A DNA stretch of 64,000 nucleotides, from the NCBI GenBank assembly GCA_963837105.1, contig CAWIMG010000024.1, forward strand, positions 1 to 64,000, given 5' to 3'. Every line of letters begins with the position of its first letter. The stretch's first letter is position 1. Origin of the DNA: UBA9676 sp963837105. Its GTDB lineage: Bacteria > Actinomycetota > Actinomycetes > Streptosporangiales > Streptosporangiaceae. The notes under the pieces were generated by a model. That model saw nothing but the letters and a program-made list of their open reading frames with translations, had not been told where the DNA came from and did no database searches. This document shows, one piece after another, positions 55,264 to 63,752 of the stretch. Position numbers and translations under genes: made by a program.

Positions 55264-56373
55264 CTATGCGGACGCGGGCGGATCCGCGGCCCCGCCCCCG
55301 CCGGCGTGACCGTCCGCCACGCCTCCACCCGCCGTGCCACTGTCAGCCGCACCACCTTCCGCCGCACCACCGTCCGCCGCACCACCTTCCGCCGCACCAC
55401 CTTCCGCGGCGCCGTCGGCGAGGATGCCGGCCAGCAGGGCCGGCTCGATGTTGCCGCCCGACAGCACCGCCACCCGGGTCCCGGCCGCGGCCAGCTCGGC
55501 CGCCCGGAAGAGGCAGGCCGCCACCGCGACCGCCCCGCCCGGCTCGGCGACCAGGTGCGCCTGCAGCGCCAGCAGCCGCACCGCCGCCCGGATCTCGTCC
55601 TCGGTAACGGTGACGATGCCCGCTACCTGGCTGAGCATGTGCCGCAGCGGGAGCGCGCCCACCTGCTCCACCCGGAGCGCGTCGGCGATCGTCCGCTGGG
55701 TGTCGCGGGCGGGCCAGGCCACCGCGCGGCGGGCACGCAGGGAATCCCGCGCGTCGGCGGCGAGTTCCGGCTCGACCCCGATCACCAGCGCCGCCGGGCA
55801 CAGCGCGCGGATGGCGGCGGCGATGCCGGAAATCAGGCCGCCGCCGCTGACCGGCACCACGACCATGCCGACGGCCGGGCAGTCAGCCGCAATCTCCAGG
55901 CCGACGGTGCCCTGGCCGGCGATGACCGCCCGGTCGTCGAAGGGCGGGATGAGCGTCAAGCCGTGCCGGCTGACCAGTTCGGCCGCTGCCGACCGGCGGG
56001 CCGCCAGGCTGGGCTGGCTGGTGACGATCCGGGCACCCGCCCGCCGGATGGCGGCCAGCTTGACCGCGGGCACGTTGGCGGGAACGACGACTGTGGCCGG
56101 GACATCGAGCAGGGCCGCGGCATAAGCGACCGCCGCGGCGTGATTGCCGCTGGAATGGGCGACGACACCGCGGGCCCGCGTGGCCGGCGGCAGGGCGCTG
56201 ATCGCCGTGTAGGCGCCGCGCAGCTTGAATGAGCCGGTCGGCTGCAGCGATTCCGGCTTCAGCAACAGCGGCGGATCGGCGCCCGGAAACGGCACCAGCG
56301 GGGTGCGGACCGTCACGCCCGCCAGCGCGGCAGCGGCCGCCCGGATTTCACCGGCCGATACCAGGGACGTCAC
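55264..56373 (-). CDS. PLP-dependent threonine/serine dehydratase-like enzyme
   Basis: 369 residues. Fold type II PLP enzyme: PTGSFKLRGA (PLP Lys), VVAHSSGNHAAAVAYA, VVVPVSGGGLISG and the late VAVLSGGNIEPA. Resembles threonine dehydratase and serine racemase without a regulatory ACT domain, so it is probably the catabolic or single-domain type. The last 60 residues are a Gly/Ala repeat (GGAAEGGAAD) encoded by a 15-bp minisatellite, unusual for the family and probably not needed for activity. Confidence 0.85.
   Translation of the reverse strand: MTSLVSAGEIRAAAAALAGVTVRTPLVPFPGADPPLLLKPESLQPTGSFKLRGAYTAISALPPATRARGVVAHSSGNHAAAVAYAAALLDVPATVVVPANVPAVKLAAIRRAGARIVTSQPSLAARRSAAAELVSRHGLTLIPPFDDRAVIAGQGTVGLEIAADCPAVGMVVVPVSGGGLISGIAAAIRALCPAALVIGVEPELAADARDSLRARRAVAWPARDTQRTIADALRVEQVGALPLRHMLSQVAGIVTVTEDEIRAAVRLLALQAHLVAEPGGAVAVAACLFRAAELAAAGTRVAVLSGGNIEPALLAGILADGAAEGGAAEGGAADGGAAEGGAADSGTAGGGVADGHAGGGGAADPPASA
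55336..55410. repeat. 15-bp minisatellite in the dehydratase tail
   Basis: Four good copies of a 15-bp unit (ACCACCTTCCGCCGC with single changes) start at 55351, 55366, 55381 and 55396, preceded by a degenerate one at 55336. They encode the GGAAE/GGAAD tail and are expected to vary in copy number. Confidence 0.85.
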
Positions 56374-56526
56374 TGGCCCACCTTATGGCCACCCGTCACA
56401 TCCTTCGCTAGGCCAACTGCGCATGATTGCCAGCGAATGATTTTCCGGAAATCGCGGCAGAAATTGGGTCAGGTTCGGCAAGACTGAGAACCGGATCCGG
56501 GCCGCAATGACCGGGAGGGGAGAGGC

Positions 56527-56736
56527 GTGGACGGGAACAGCGAGCGGCTTCTCACTCCAGGAGAGGTGGCAGCCCTTTTCCGGGTTGACCCCAAGACGGT
56601 CACCCGGTGGGCGGCGTCCGGCCGCATCAGCAGTATCAGGACTCCCGGGGGGCACAGAAGGTTCCGGGAGTCCGAAGTCCGGGCTCTGCTGCGCGGGGAT
56701 GCGCAGGGAAGCAACGACACCCCGGCGTCACACTGA
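56527..56736 (+). CDS. bldC: BldC developmental regulator
   Basis: 69 residues from GTG 56527 (GGAGAGG upstream). A single MerR-type winged helix: LLTPGEVAALFRVDPKTVTRWAASGR, then SSIRTPGGHRRFRESEVRALL. Length and sequence are almost those of Streptomyces BldC, a small DNA-binding protein that holds back the onset of sporulation and binds direct-repeat arrays. Not part of any operon here. Supports a differentiating actinomycete. Confidence 0.97.
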   Translation: MDGNSERLLTPGEVAALFRVDPKTVTRWAASGRISSIRTPGGHRRFRESEVRALLRGDAQGSNDTPASH

Positions 56737-56776
56737 CGCGGAATTCACGCAAACGCCGGGCCCTTCATCGGCTGGG

Positions 56777-57055
56777 TCAGGCGGGCTGGCCGCCGTCGCC
56801 GGAATTGTCCTGGCTGCCGTGGTCCCGGCGGGCCAGGAACATCTCGAACTCCAGCCGGAGCGCCTCATCGCCGTCCCGCCACCGGCGCCGCCGGTCCTGC
56901 ACCTCCTGCTCGGAAAGGGCAAGCTCGGCGAGCCGCGGATAGTCGGGATCAGCAGGCCCGACCTCGACGTAGGCGTCCCCCATCACCTGGCCATCGGCGG
57001 CTAGCGCCGACTCGGGGGCCAGCAGATTCCCGTTCGGGAGCCTGATCACGAACAC
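56777..57055 (-). CDS. Small conserved protein of unknown function
   Basis: 92 residues, starting MFVIRLPNGNLLAPESALAADGQVMGDAYVEVG, with a C-terminal acidic/basic helix QEVQDRRRRWRDGDEALRLEFEMFL. Likely soluble; no domain recognised. Located ten bases downstream of the metallopeptidase-like gene on the same strand, so the two probably form one transcript and may be functionally linked. Confidence 0.7.
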   Translation of the reverse strand: MFVIRLPNGNLLAPESALAADGQVMGDAYVEVGPADPDYPRLAELALSEQEVQDRRRRWRDGDEALRLEFEMFLARRDHGSQDNSGDGGQPA

Positions 57056-57064
57056 GGCACCACT

Positions 57065-57625
57065 CTAGATGCCATACCGGACGTTGAAGTAGAGCATGAC
57101 CTCTAGGGCGAGCCTGGTGTTACCGCCGAGCATGTCGACCAGGGCCGGCCGCTGCCGGGATGCGATCGCGGAGAATGCATCGGCGAAGAATTCCCGGCGG
57201 CCGAGCGGGCCGCCCTGCCGGTGAAAGTCGCTCACCAGGCGGGGCAGGCAGCGGTCGTAGAGACCGCCGAAGTCGGCGGAATCCGACTGCCAGCCGCCGT
57301 CCGGCCCGTCGATGTCGTCGAGCGCGTGACCGACCTCATGGCACATCACGTCCGGGGCTGCCGACGGCCGGGAGCCGACGATGATCTTCCGGTCGCCGTA
57401 GGCGCCCGCGCAGGCGTCCCAGGTGGCCCGGCCCGACGGCAGCGGGAGGCCGCGCAGCCGGGACATGTCGTCCAGGTCGGGCACCCCGCCCGGGCCGATG
57501 AAGATCGCATCCAGGCCGGCCACGAGCAATTCCTTCACCCGCGCGGGCAGTTCGGCGAGCCGGTCCACCGCGCGCACCAGTTCCGGCGGCGGCTGCGCGC
57601 CCGCCACCCACTCGCGGCACAGCAC
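57065..57625 (-). CDS. Zinc metallopeptidase-like protein with HEVGH (anthrax lethal factor-like)
   Basis: At least 186 residues from GTG 57625. The zinc motif HEVGHALDD is at residues 96-104 and the likely third ligand Glu in RREFFADAF at residue 145, the arrangement of anthrax lethal factor-type (gluzincin-like) proteases. The upstream sequence WYEVAPTPQRADGHRDCGPLEQ reads in frame before the GTG, and a strong ribosome site (AGGAGGA) precedes an ATG at 58086 in another frame (MRLRLFARFRRPG), so a longer protein with a frame break in the Pro/Ala-rich region 57720-58020 is likely. Partner of the small gene downstream; target unknown. Confidence 0.65.
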   Translation of the reverse strand: MLCREWVAGAQPPPELVRAVDRLAELPARVKELLVAGLDAIFIGPGGVPDLDDMSRLRGLPLPSGRATWDACAGAYGDRKIIVGSRPSAAPDVMCHEVGHALDDIDGPDGGWQSDSADFGGLYDRCLPRLVSDFHRQGGPLGRREFFADAFSAIASRQRPALVDMLGGNTRLALEVMLYFNVRYGI

Positions 57626-58248
57626 CTGCTCCAGCGGGCCACAGTCCCGGTGGCCGTCGGCCCGCTGGGGCGTGGGCGCGACCTCGTACCAGGGCTGGCC
57701 CGCCCGTGCGGCCCTGGCCGCCGCCTCCGGCCGTGCCCGCTCCCGCGGGGCGGCCGGGCGTTCCTCCGGGCGGGTCCTGGCCGCCGCCCGGGCGGCGGCG
57801 CTGGCCGCGGCTGGGCGACGGCGGCCCCGGGCGGTCTCCGGCTCCCGTGACCGGCGCGGCTTCGCCGGTGAGACCGGCGAGCCGAGCGGGCCGGGCGGCG
57901 GCGGCCCGTCCCCCGGCCGCGACTGGCCAGCCGGCCCGGGCCCCCGGGCCGGCGGTGACGGCCGCTGGCCGGTGCCTCCTGGCCTGGCGGGCGGCCGGGC
58001 TCGCCAGCCCAGGCATCCGCGTCCGCGCCATGGCCCGGCCGTGACCGGCCAGGCCGGCGGAAGCGGGCGAAGAGCCGCAGCCGCATGCGTCGTCCTCCTC
58101 GATCGCGTGCCAGCGTCAGGGTATGACGAACCTCCGCTACCGTCACCTGTCGTAACTGTCTGTCATCCGTTACGGGCCTGCCAGCGCGGCGGCGATGAGT
58201 CAGCCGATTTACCGGCAGCCCCACTGCCGCAGCCGTTAGGCTGCCGCC
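57626..58248. other. Region upstream of the metallopeptidase, probable broken N-terminus
   Basis: About 620 bases. It contains the AGGAGGA-ATG start at 58086 (minus strand), a Pro/Arg/Ala-rich coding-like stretch in several frames, and in-frame sequence joining the metallopeptidase. I read it as the disordered N-terminal half of that protein with one or more frame breaks; the rest holds the divergent promoters toward 58249. Confidence 0.4.
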
Positions 58249-58551
58249 ATGGTGCTGCTGGGACTCCTGTATGCCCTGCTCATCGCGGGACTGCTGGTAG
58301 GCGGCACGTGGGCGTGGTGGCTGACCGGCCGGTCGCTGCCGCTGTCGCGGCATGCGGCCAGGCACCGGCTCGATGCCCAGTCCGCGCTGCGGCGGCACCC
58401 GGCGGGCCGGGACCGCTGGCTGGACGGGGACGGGCCGCCGGAACTGGACGGGCCGGATCCGGCGCGGCCGGCCGGGCCGGACGACGACCCCGAATTCCTG
58501 CGGGCGCTGGAACGCCGCATCCGGGGCGAGGAGCCCGGCGGGCTGATCTGA
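58249..58551 (+). CDS. Small single-pass membrane protein
   Basis: 100 residues. One membrane helix at about residues 4-25 (LLGLLYALLIAGLLVGGTWAWW), then SLPLSRHAARHRLDAQSAL and an Asp/Pro-rich tail ending DDPEFLRALERRIRG, similar to short conserved actinobacterial proteins near cytochrome c maturation genes. Function unknown. Convergent with ccsB. Confidence 0.7.
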   Translation: MVLLGLLYALLIAGLLVGGTWAWWLTGRSLPLSRHAARHRLDAQSALRRHPAGRDRWLDGDGPPELDGPDPARPAGPDDDPEFLRALERRIRGEEPGGLI

Positions 58552-58566
58552 CGCCGGCGGCCGCGC

Positions 58567-59613
58567 TCAGCTCAGGCCGGCGTACGAATGCAGGCCCTTG
58601 ATGAGCAGGCTGACCACGATGGTGTTGAACAGCAGGCAGCCGAACCCGATCAGCATGATGTAGGCCGACCGGCGGCCTCGCCAGCCCGCGGTGGCACGGG
58701 CATGCAGATACCCGGCGTACACCACCCAGGTGATGAAGGCCCAGGTCTCGGTCGGATCCCAGCCCCAGTAACGGCCCCATGCCTCATCCGCCCAGATGGC
58801 GCCGGCGATGATGCCGAACGTCCACAGCGGGAAGCCGAACACCACGGTGCGGTAGGCGAGCCGGTCGATCAGCTTCGGGGCCGGCAGCAGCCGGAAGATG
58901 GCATCCCCCCGGGCCGGCAGCCCGGCGGCCGTGCGCCGCTCATGGCGGTCCGCCAGCAGGTAGCTGACCGCCAGCAGCGCCGCGACCACGAATGCGCCGG
59001 TGGCGAGCGTGATGGAGGTCACGTGAATGGCCAGCCAGTAGGACTGGAGCGCAGGCGGCAACTGCCCGGCCGGGGTATAGATGACCGTCTCCGCGATCCC
59101 GAGCAGGACCACCACCGGGCCGAGCACGAACAGCCCCAGCCGGTACGCACGGTAGCGCATCATGAACCAGGCGAAGACCGCGACGGCCACACAGGTGACC
59201 GTGGTGACGAACTCGTACATGTCGCCCCAGGGCACCCGGTGCACCGCCAGCCCGCGGCTGACCACCCCGAGCACGTGAGCCGCCAGCCCGAGCAGGGTGA
59301 ACACCAGGGCCACCCGCACCCAGCTGCCCATCGCGCGGCTGTCTGCCGTCCCTGGCCGGATGGCACCGGCCAGGGAGCCCGCCGGCTCCGGCGCCCCGGG
59401 TGTGCTCCCGCCCGTCCCGGCGGCCGGTGCGCCCGCGGTGACCCCCACCGTGACCCGGTCCGCGGCCGGCTCGCGGGCCGCCCTCAGCTGGCCCAGCACC
59501 TCCCGCCCGAACGCGAAGTCGCCCGCGAACGCCAGCACCGCCAGCGCATAGGCCATGACGGTCACGATGAAGGCGGCATGGCTGAGGTTGGCCAGCCCGT
59601 CGTTGATGGGCAC
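58567..59613 (-). CDS. ccsB: Cytochrome c maturation protein CcsB/ResC
   Basis: 348 residues from GTG 59613 (a second GTG at 59622 overlaps the ResB stop). Eight or so membrane helices with the WWD signature WGRYWGWDPTETWAFITW and conserved heme-handling histidines such as AIHVTSITLATGAFV. With ResB it forms the System II heme export and ligation complex. GAGGGGGA precedes the start. Confidence 0.92.
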   Translation of the reverse strand: MPINDGLANLSHAAFIVTVMAYALAVLAFAGDFAFGREVLGQLRAAREPAADRVTVGVTAGAPAAGTGGSTPGAPEPAGSLAGAIRPGTADSRAMGSWVRVALVFTLLGLAAHVLGVVSRGLAVHRVPWGDMYEFVTTVTCVAVAVFAWFMMRYRAYRLGLFVLGPVVVLLGIAETVIYTPAGQLPPALQSYWLAIHVTSITLATGAFVVAALLAVSYLLADRHERRTAAGLPARGDAIFRLLPAPKLIDRLAYRTVVFGFPLWTFGIIAGAIWADEAWGRYWGWDPTETWAFITWVVYAGYLHARATAGWRGRRSAYIMLIGFGCLLFNTIVVSLLIKGLHSYAGLS

Positions 59614-59618
59614 AGCGG

Positions 59619-61320
59619 TCACTCCCCCTCGGTCGTCTCGTCCGGAACGGCTGGGCCAGCCCCGCCGGGCTCCGGGCCGGTCACGGTCACTGCCGGCGGG
59701 CCTGCCTGGTGCGCCTGCGCGAGCCCGGCCGCCAGCCCGGCGAATTCGTCCTCGAACCCACCGGAGGCGTCGGACCGGGTGAGCCCGCCCAGCTCGACCA
59801 CGGTCGCGCCGTCCGGCCCGGCCCCGGCCCGCACGAACATCCGGCGCCGCCGGACCAGGAAGGACAGCAGCAGGCCGGCCAGCGCGGCCAGGCCGGCGAT
59901 CAGCGCCGGCAGCGTGCCGGGATCGTAGGTGATGGCCAGGCTGATCCACGGCCGGTAGCCGGTGAAGGTCAGCGTGCCGTCTCCGTCCGGCAGCTTCATC
60001 GACTGGCCGGGCGCGAGCGGACGGGGCGGCACCGGCAGCTGGTGCAGGCCCGCGGTGTTCAGCTGGTACACCGACTGTGGCGGGCCGCTGTTCATGCCCA
60101 GGTTGCCGGCATAGGACACCAGGCTCACCGCCGGATTGAGCGGGGCCGGGAACGCCGAGCCGAGCCGCCCGTTCACGTCCACCGCTGTGGGCAGGAAGAC
60201 GCCCGCGAACCCGAGCTGCCGCGGGTGCGCGTCCGGGACCTTGATCACGCCCTCGGAGGTCAGCCCGGCCTGCTCCACCGCGATGAACGGCACCGGCCCG
60301 TTGAACACCACCGCCCCGGTGCCGTCGGTGATCCGGAACGTCGGGGCGTAGCCGTGCCCGATCAGGAACACCCGCACGCCGTCCACGTTGAGCGGGTGGT
60401 TGACGCGCAGGTCGTAGCCGGCGCAGCGCGGCACCCGGCTGGGGCGAGTAGCGGATGAACGCGTCGAACCCGGACGGCTGCCCGCGCAGCGGCCCGGAAC
60501 TGATGTAGGACGCCACGAACCGGTCCAGCGTGATGCTGAACGGCTGCAGATCCGCGCCGGTGACCGCCCGGCCGGGGTGGAATGCGTCCAGGTCGGTGAC
60601 CGTGTTGGCGAACGAGTTACCCACCACCAGCAGCCGGTTCGCCTTGTACCCGAACATCCCGCCCAGGCAGATCGCGGCCAGCAGCGCCAGCAGCGCCAGG
60701 TGGAACAGCAGGTTCCCGGCTTCCCGCAGGTAGCCCTTCTCTGCCGACACCCAGCCGTCCCCGGTCCGCACCCGGAACCGCTTGCCGGCCAGCAGCGCCG
60801 CCGCCGAGCCGAGTGCCTCGTCCGGGCTCAGGGGCGTCTGGTACGTGGCGGCCAGCGGCAGCCGGGACGGGCGGCGCGGCGCCCGCGGTGGCTGCTGCCG
60901 GGCCGAGCCGGCCAGCCGGAAGGTGCGCGGGATCACGCACCCGGCCAGGGACAGGAACAGCAGCAGGTAGACGGCCGCGAACCAGGGAGCGGCGAACACG
61001 TTGAACAGTGACAGCCGGGCCAGCCACGGCGCCAGCGCCGGATGGCTGGTGTAGTACTGCTGGACCGCCTGCGGGTCGATCCCCTGCTGCGGCAGCACCG
61101 ACCCGGGCACGCTCGCCACCGCGAGCAGGAACAGCAGCACCAGCGCGGTGCGCATGGAGGTGAGCTGCCGCCAGCCCCACCGGCACCAGGCCCACAGGCC
61201 GAACCGGGCCGGCCTGGCGGCAGCCGGCTGGCCCGCTGGCGGCCCGGCCCCCGGCTGGCCCGCCGCCGGACGGTCCGGCGCGGGCAGATCCGGCGTGGCC
61301 GGTGGCGCGGGCCGGGTCAT
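59619..61320 (-). pseudogene. resB: ResB-like cytochrome c maturation protein, one frameshift
   Basis: From 61320 it reads a Pro/Ala-rich N-terminus, then helices (LTSMRTALVLLFLLAVASVPGSVLPQ is typical of ResB) and a periplasmic part to about 60450. It continues in another frame with CAGYDLRVNHPLNVDGVRVFLIGHG to the final helix and a cytoplasmic tail (SFLVRRRRMFVRAG). One extra C in the CCCC run at 60441-60444 restores RYSPSRVPRCAGYDL, so a one-base insertion explains the break. The gene overlaps resA by ATGA. Needed with CcsB for heme attachment. Confidence 0.8.
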
Positions 61321-61967
61321 GACCGCTGCGCCAGTGTCGCGGCGATCAGGTTGCGCAGCCCCGGATAGGAGACCCCGCCGATGACCCTGGCCGCGATCCG
61401 GCCGCCGGGGGAGATCACCAGCGTGGTCGGGATGCCGGCCGGCGGCACCGTGCTGGCGAAGTCGAGCGCGACCTGGTCGCCCGGGTCGTTCAGGCTCGGG
61501 TACGTGATGCGGAAATCACGGTCGAATGCCTGCGCGGTAGCCGGGGTATCCCTGATGTCCACCCCCAGGAAGCGGACACCCGACGGCCCGAAGTGCTCAG
61601 CCAGCGCGGCCAGCACCGGCGCCTCGGCCCGGCACGGGGTGCACCAGGACCCCCAGAAGTTCAGCACCACGACGTGGCCGCGGAACTGGGCCAGGCTGAG
61701 CCGGGCCCCGCTGAGGCTGGTGCCGCTGACCCGGGGGACCGGCGGCGGGTCATGGCCGAACACGGTGACGCCAGCGGTCCCGGCGACGAAATCCTGCCCG
61801 TTGCTGGCCGGGGTGTTCTGCGCGATCGGCCCGCTGCTGCACGCGGTCAGGGCAAGCGCGGTGACGGCCACCAGCGCGGCCGCGGCGGCGCGGCGGGGCG
61901 AGGTGATCCGGTGACGGATGTCCGCGGGGCGTGACCGGCCCGGCGGACATGGCCGTGGACGCGACAC
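61317..61967 (-). CDS. resA: ResA/TlpA-like thioredoxin lipoprotein
   Basis: About 216 residues from GTG 61967. The signal peptide ends LALTACSS (lipobox), then a thioredoxin fold with VVVLNFWGSWCTPCRAEAPVL, the redox CxxC. Reduces apocytochrome c cysteines before heme attachment. It overlaps resB by ATGA. The membrane electron donor CcdA, usually the next gene in this cluster, is absent. Confidence 0.92.
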   Translation of the reverse strand: MSRPRPCPPGRSRPADIRHRITSPRRAAAAALVAVTALALTACSSGPIAQNTPASNGQDFVAGTAGVTVFGHDPPPVPRVSGTSLSGARLSLAQFRGHVVVLNFWGSWCTPCRAEAPVLAALAEHFGPSGVRFLGVDIRDTPATAQAFDRDFRITYPSLNDPGDQVALDFASTVPPAGIPTTLVISPGGRIAARVIGGVSYPGLRNLIAATLAQRS

Positions 61968-62058
61968 AGGGGCGTTTCTCCTACGGGCAGTAGTGCCGCG
62001 CCCCATTGTGCCCGACCAGGCGGCCCGCCGTGACGCCGGGCCGGCTTTTGCCCGCTGC

Positions 62059-62688
62059 TCAGGCGCCCGGGACCTGTGGCCGTCCGGCCCCGGCCGGCTG
62101 GGCGTAGCTGATTCCGGTGATCTGCCCGTCGAGGTAGCTGAAGCTGGTCACGCTGGCCAGCGCACAGGTGCGGTGGGCCGGGTGGTGCCACAGGTGGCGG
62201 CCTTCCACCGCCAGCCGGGTCACCCAGATCGGCAGCTGATGGCTGACGCAGACCGCTTCCCGGCCTGGCGCGGCGGCGGCCGCGGCGGCCATCGCGGCCC
62301 GCATCCGGGTCACGATGGCGGTGTACGGCTCACCCCAGGACGGGCGGAACGGGTTGCGCAGGTACCACCAGTTGGCCGGCCGCCGCAGGGCGCCGTCCCC
62401 CACCCCGAACCTGGTTCCCTCGAAGTGGTTCCACGCCTCTACCAGCCGGTCGTCGACCCGCGGGGTCAGCCCGAACTGGGCGGCCAGCGGTGCGGCGGTC
62501 TCCTGCGCCCGCTCCAGCGGGGAGGTGACCAGCACCGCCACATCCCGGCCGGCCAGGAACCCGGCGGCCGCCTTCGCCATCAGGAGGCCTTCCTCGGACA
62601 GGTGGAAACCGGGTAGCCGGCCATACAGGACGCCAGCCGGATTGCTCACCTCGCCATGGCGCACGAGGTGGACGACGGTGGCAGGCAT
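62059..62688 (-). CDS. Histidine phosphatase superfamily protein
   Basis: 209 residues. The RHG motif HLVRHGEVSNP provides the phospho-accepting His, with SPLERAQET and the second catalytic His in AVCVSHQLPIW. Broad phosphatase family (phosphoglycerate mutase-like); the true substrate is unknown. The position between hemL and the cytochrome c genes matches mycobacteria (Rv0525). Confidence 0.9.
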   Translation of the reverse strand: MPATVVHLVRHGEVSNPAGVLYGRLPGFHLSEEGLLMAKAAAGFLAGRDVAVLVTSPLERAQETAAPLAAQFGLTPRVDDRLVEAWNHFEGTRFGVGDGALRRPANWWYLRNPFRPSWGEPYTAIVTRMRAAMAAAAAAAPGREAVCVSHQLPIWVTRLAVEGRHLWHHPAHRTCALASVTSFSYLDGQITGISYAQPAGAGRPQVPGA

Positions 62689-62780
62689 GGCGGGTTCAGC
62701 CTACCGGGAGCGGCAGCGGCAGCCGCCGCCAGCAGGCAGGATGAACAGCAGGTGAAGACGCAGGACAGGAGGCCGCCAGC

Positions 62781-63686
62781 CTGAACGCCACCGCCCTGGC
62801 GCTGATCGGGGTCGCCGCCGTCGCGCATGCCAGCTGGAACCTGCTCAGCAAGCAGGCGTCGGTGGCCGGCGCCGCCCGTTTCGTCTGGCTCATGTCGGCG
62901 GCGGCGGCCGTGCTGTACGCGCCGGTGGTGGCGGTCAGCCTGATCATCAGCCCACCGCAGCTGACCGCGCGCTCCTGGCTGTTCCTGATCGGCACCGGGA
63001 TCCTCCAGGCCGGGTACTTCCTGTTCCTGCACCGCGCCTACCGGGCCGGCGACCTGTCCGCGGTCTACCCGATCGGCCGCGGCACCGGCGCCCTGCTGGC
63101 CGCGCTCGCCGGCATCGTGCTCCTCGGCGAACGGCCGGGGCCGGTCACGCTGGCGGGCATCGCGCTGCTGATCGGCGGCGTGATCGTGCTCGGCATGCCC
63201 GGCCGGCCGGGCCCGGGCGGCCGCTCCCGGACCGGTGCGCCGGGCGGCCCAGGCGCGGCGATCTCTCCCGCAGCGATCGGGTTCGCACTGGTGACGGGCA
63301 TGTTCATAGCCACCTACACGATCTGGGACAAGATCGCGGTAACCACGGTGGGGAACCCGCCACTGCTCCAGGGCTACGCCTCGGTGCTGGGGATGGCGGT
63401 CATCCTCATGCCGGTCGCGCTGGCCGACCGCGCCCGGCTCTGGCAGGTGTGGCACCGCTACCGGCGGCAGGCGGTGGGCGCGGGACTGCTGTCCCCCCTC
63501 GCCTACATCCTGGTGCTGGTCGCCATGACCTTCACCTCGGTCGCCGCGGTGGCCCCGGCCCGGGAGGTCAGCGTCCTGTTCGGCGTGCTGCTGGGCCGCC
63601 GCCTGCTCGGCGAGGGCGGGCTGGCCCGCCGCCTGGCCGGCGCCGCCGCCATCGTGTGCGGCATCGTGGCAGTGGCAATTGGCTGA
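62781..63686 (+). CDS. EamA (DMT) family transporter, probable CTG start
   Basis: About 301 residues if translated from CTG 62781, preceded by AGGAGG at 62767-62772 with eight bases between. Ten membrane helices in two EamA repeats: the first about LNATALALIGVAAVAHASWN, the second about SPAAIGFALVTGMFIATYTIW. The ATG/GTG start at 62862 would cut off the first helix and its conserved WN pair. EamA proteins export metabolites, drugs or amino acids. The gene interrupts the usual hemL-phosphatase order. Confidence 0.82.
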   Translation: MNATALALIGVAAVAHASWNLLSKQASVAGAARFVWLMSAAAAVLYAPVVAVSLIISPPQLTARSWLFLIGTGILQAGYFLFLHRAYRAGDLSAVYPIGRGTGALLAALAGIVLLGERPGPVTLAGIALLIGGVIVLGMPGRPGPGGRSRTGAPGGPGAAISPAAIGFALVTGMFIATYTIWDKIAVTTVGNPPLLQGYASVLGMAVILMPVALADRARLWQVWHRYRRQAVGAGLLSPLAYILVLVAMTFTSVAAVAPAREVSVLFGVLLGRRLLGEGGLARRLAGAAAIVCGIVAVAIG

Positions 63687-63752
63687 CCCTGGATAACCAC
63701 GCCAGCCACGTACATGAGCCGGCGGCACGGACCCGAGCCGTAGATACGGTGC

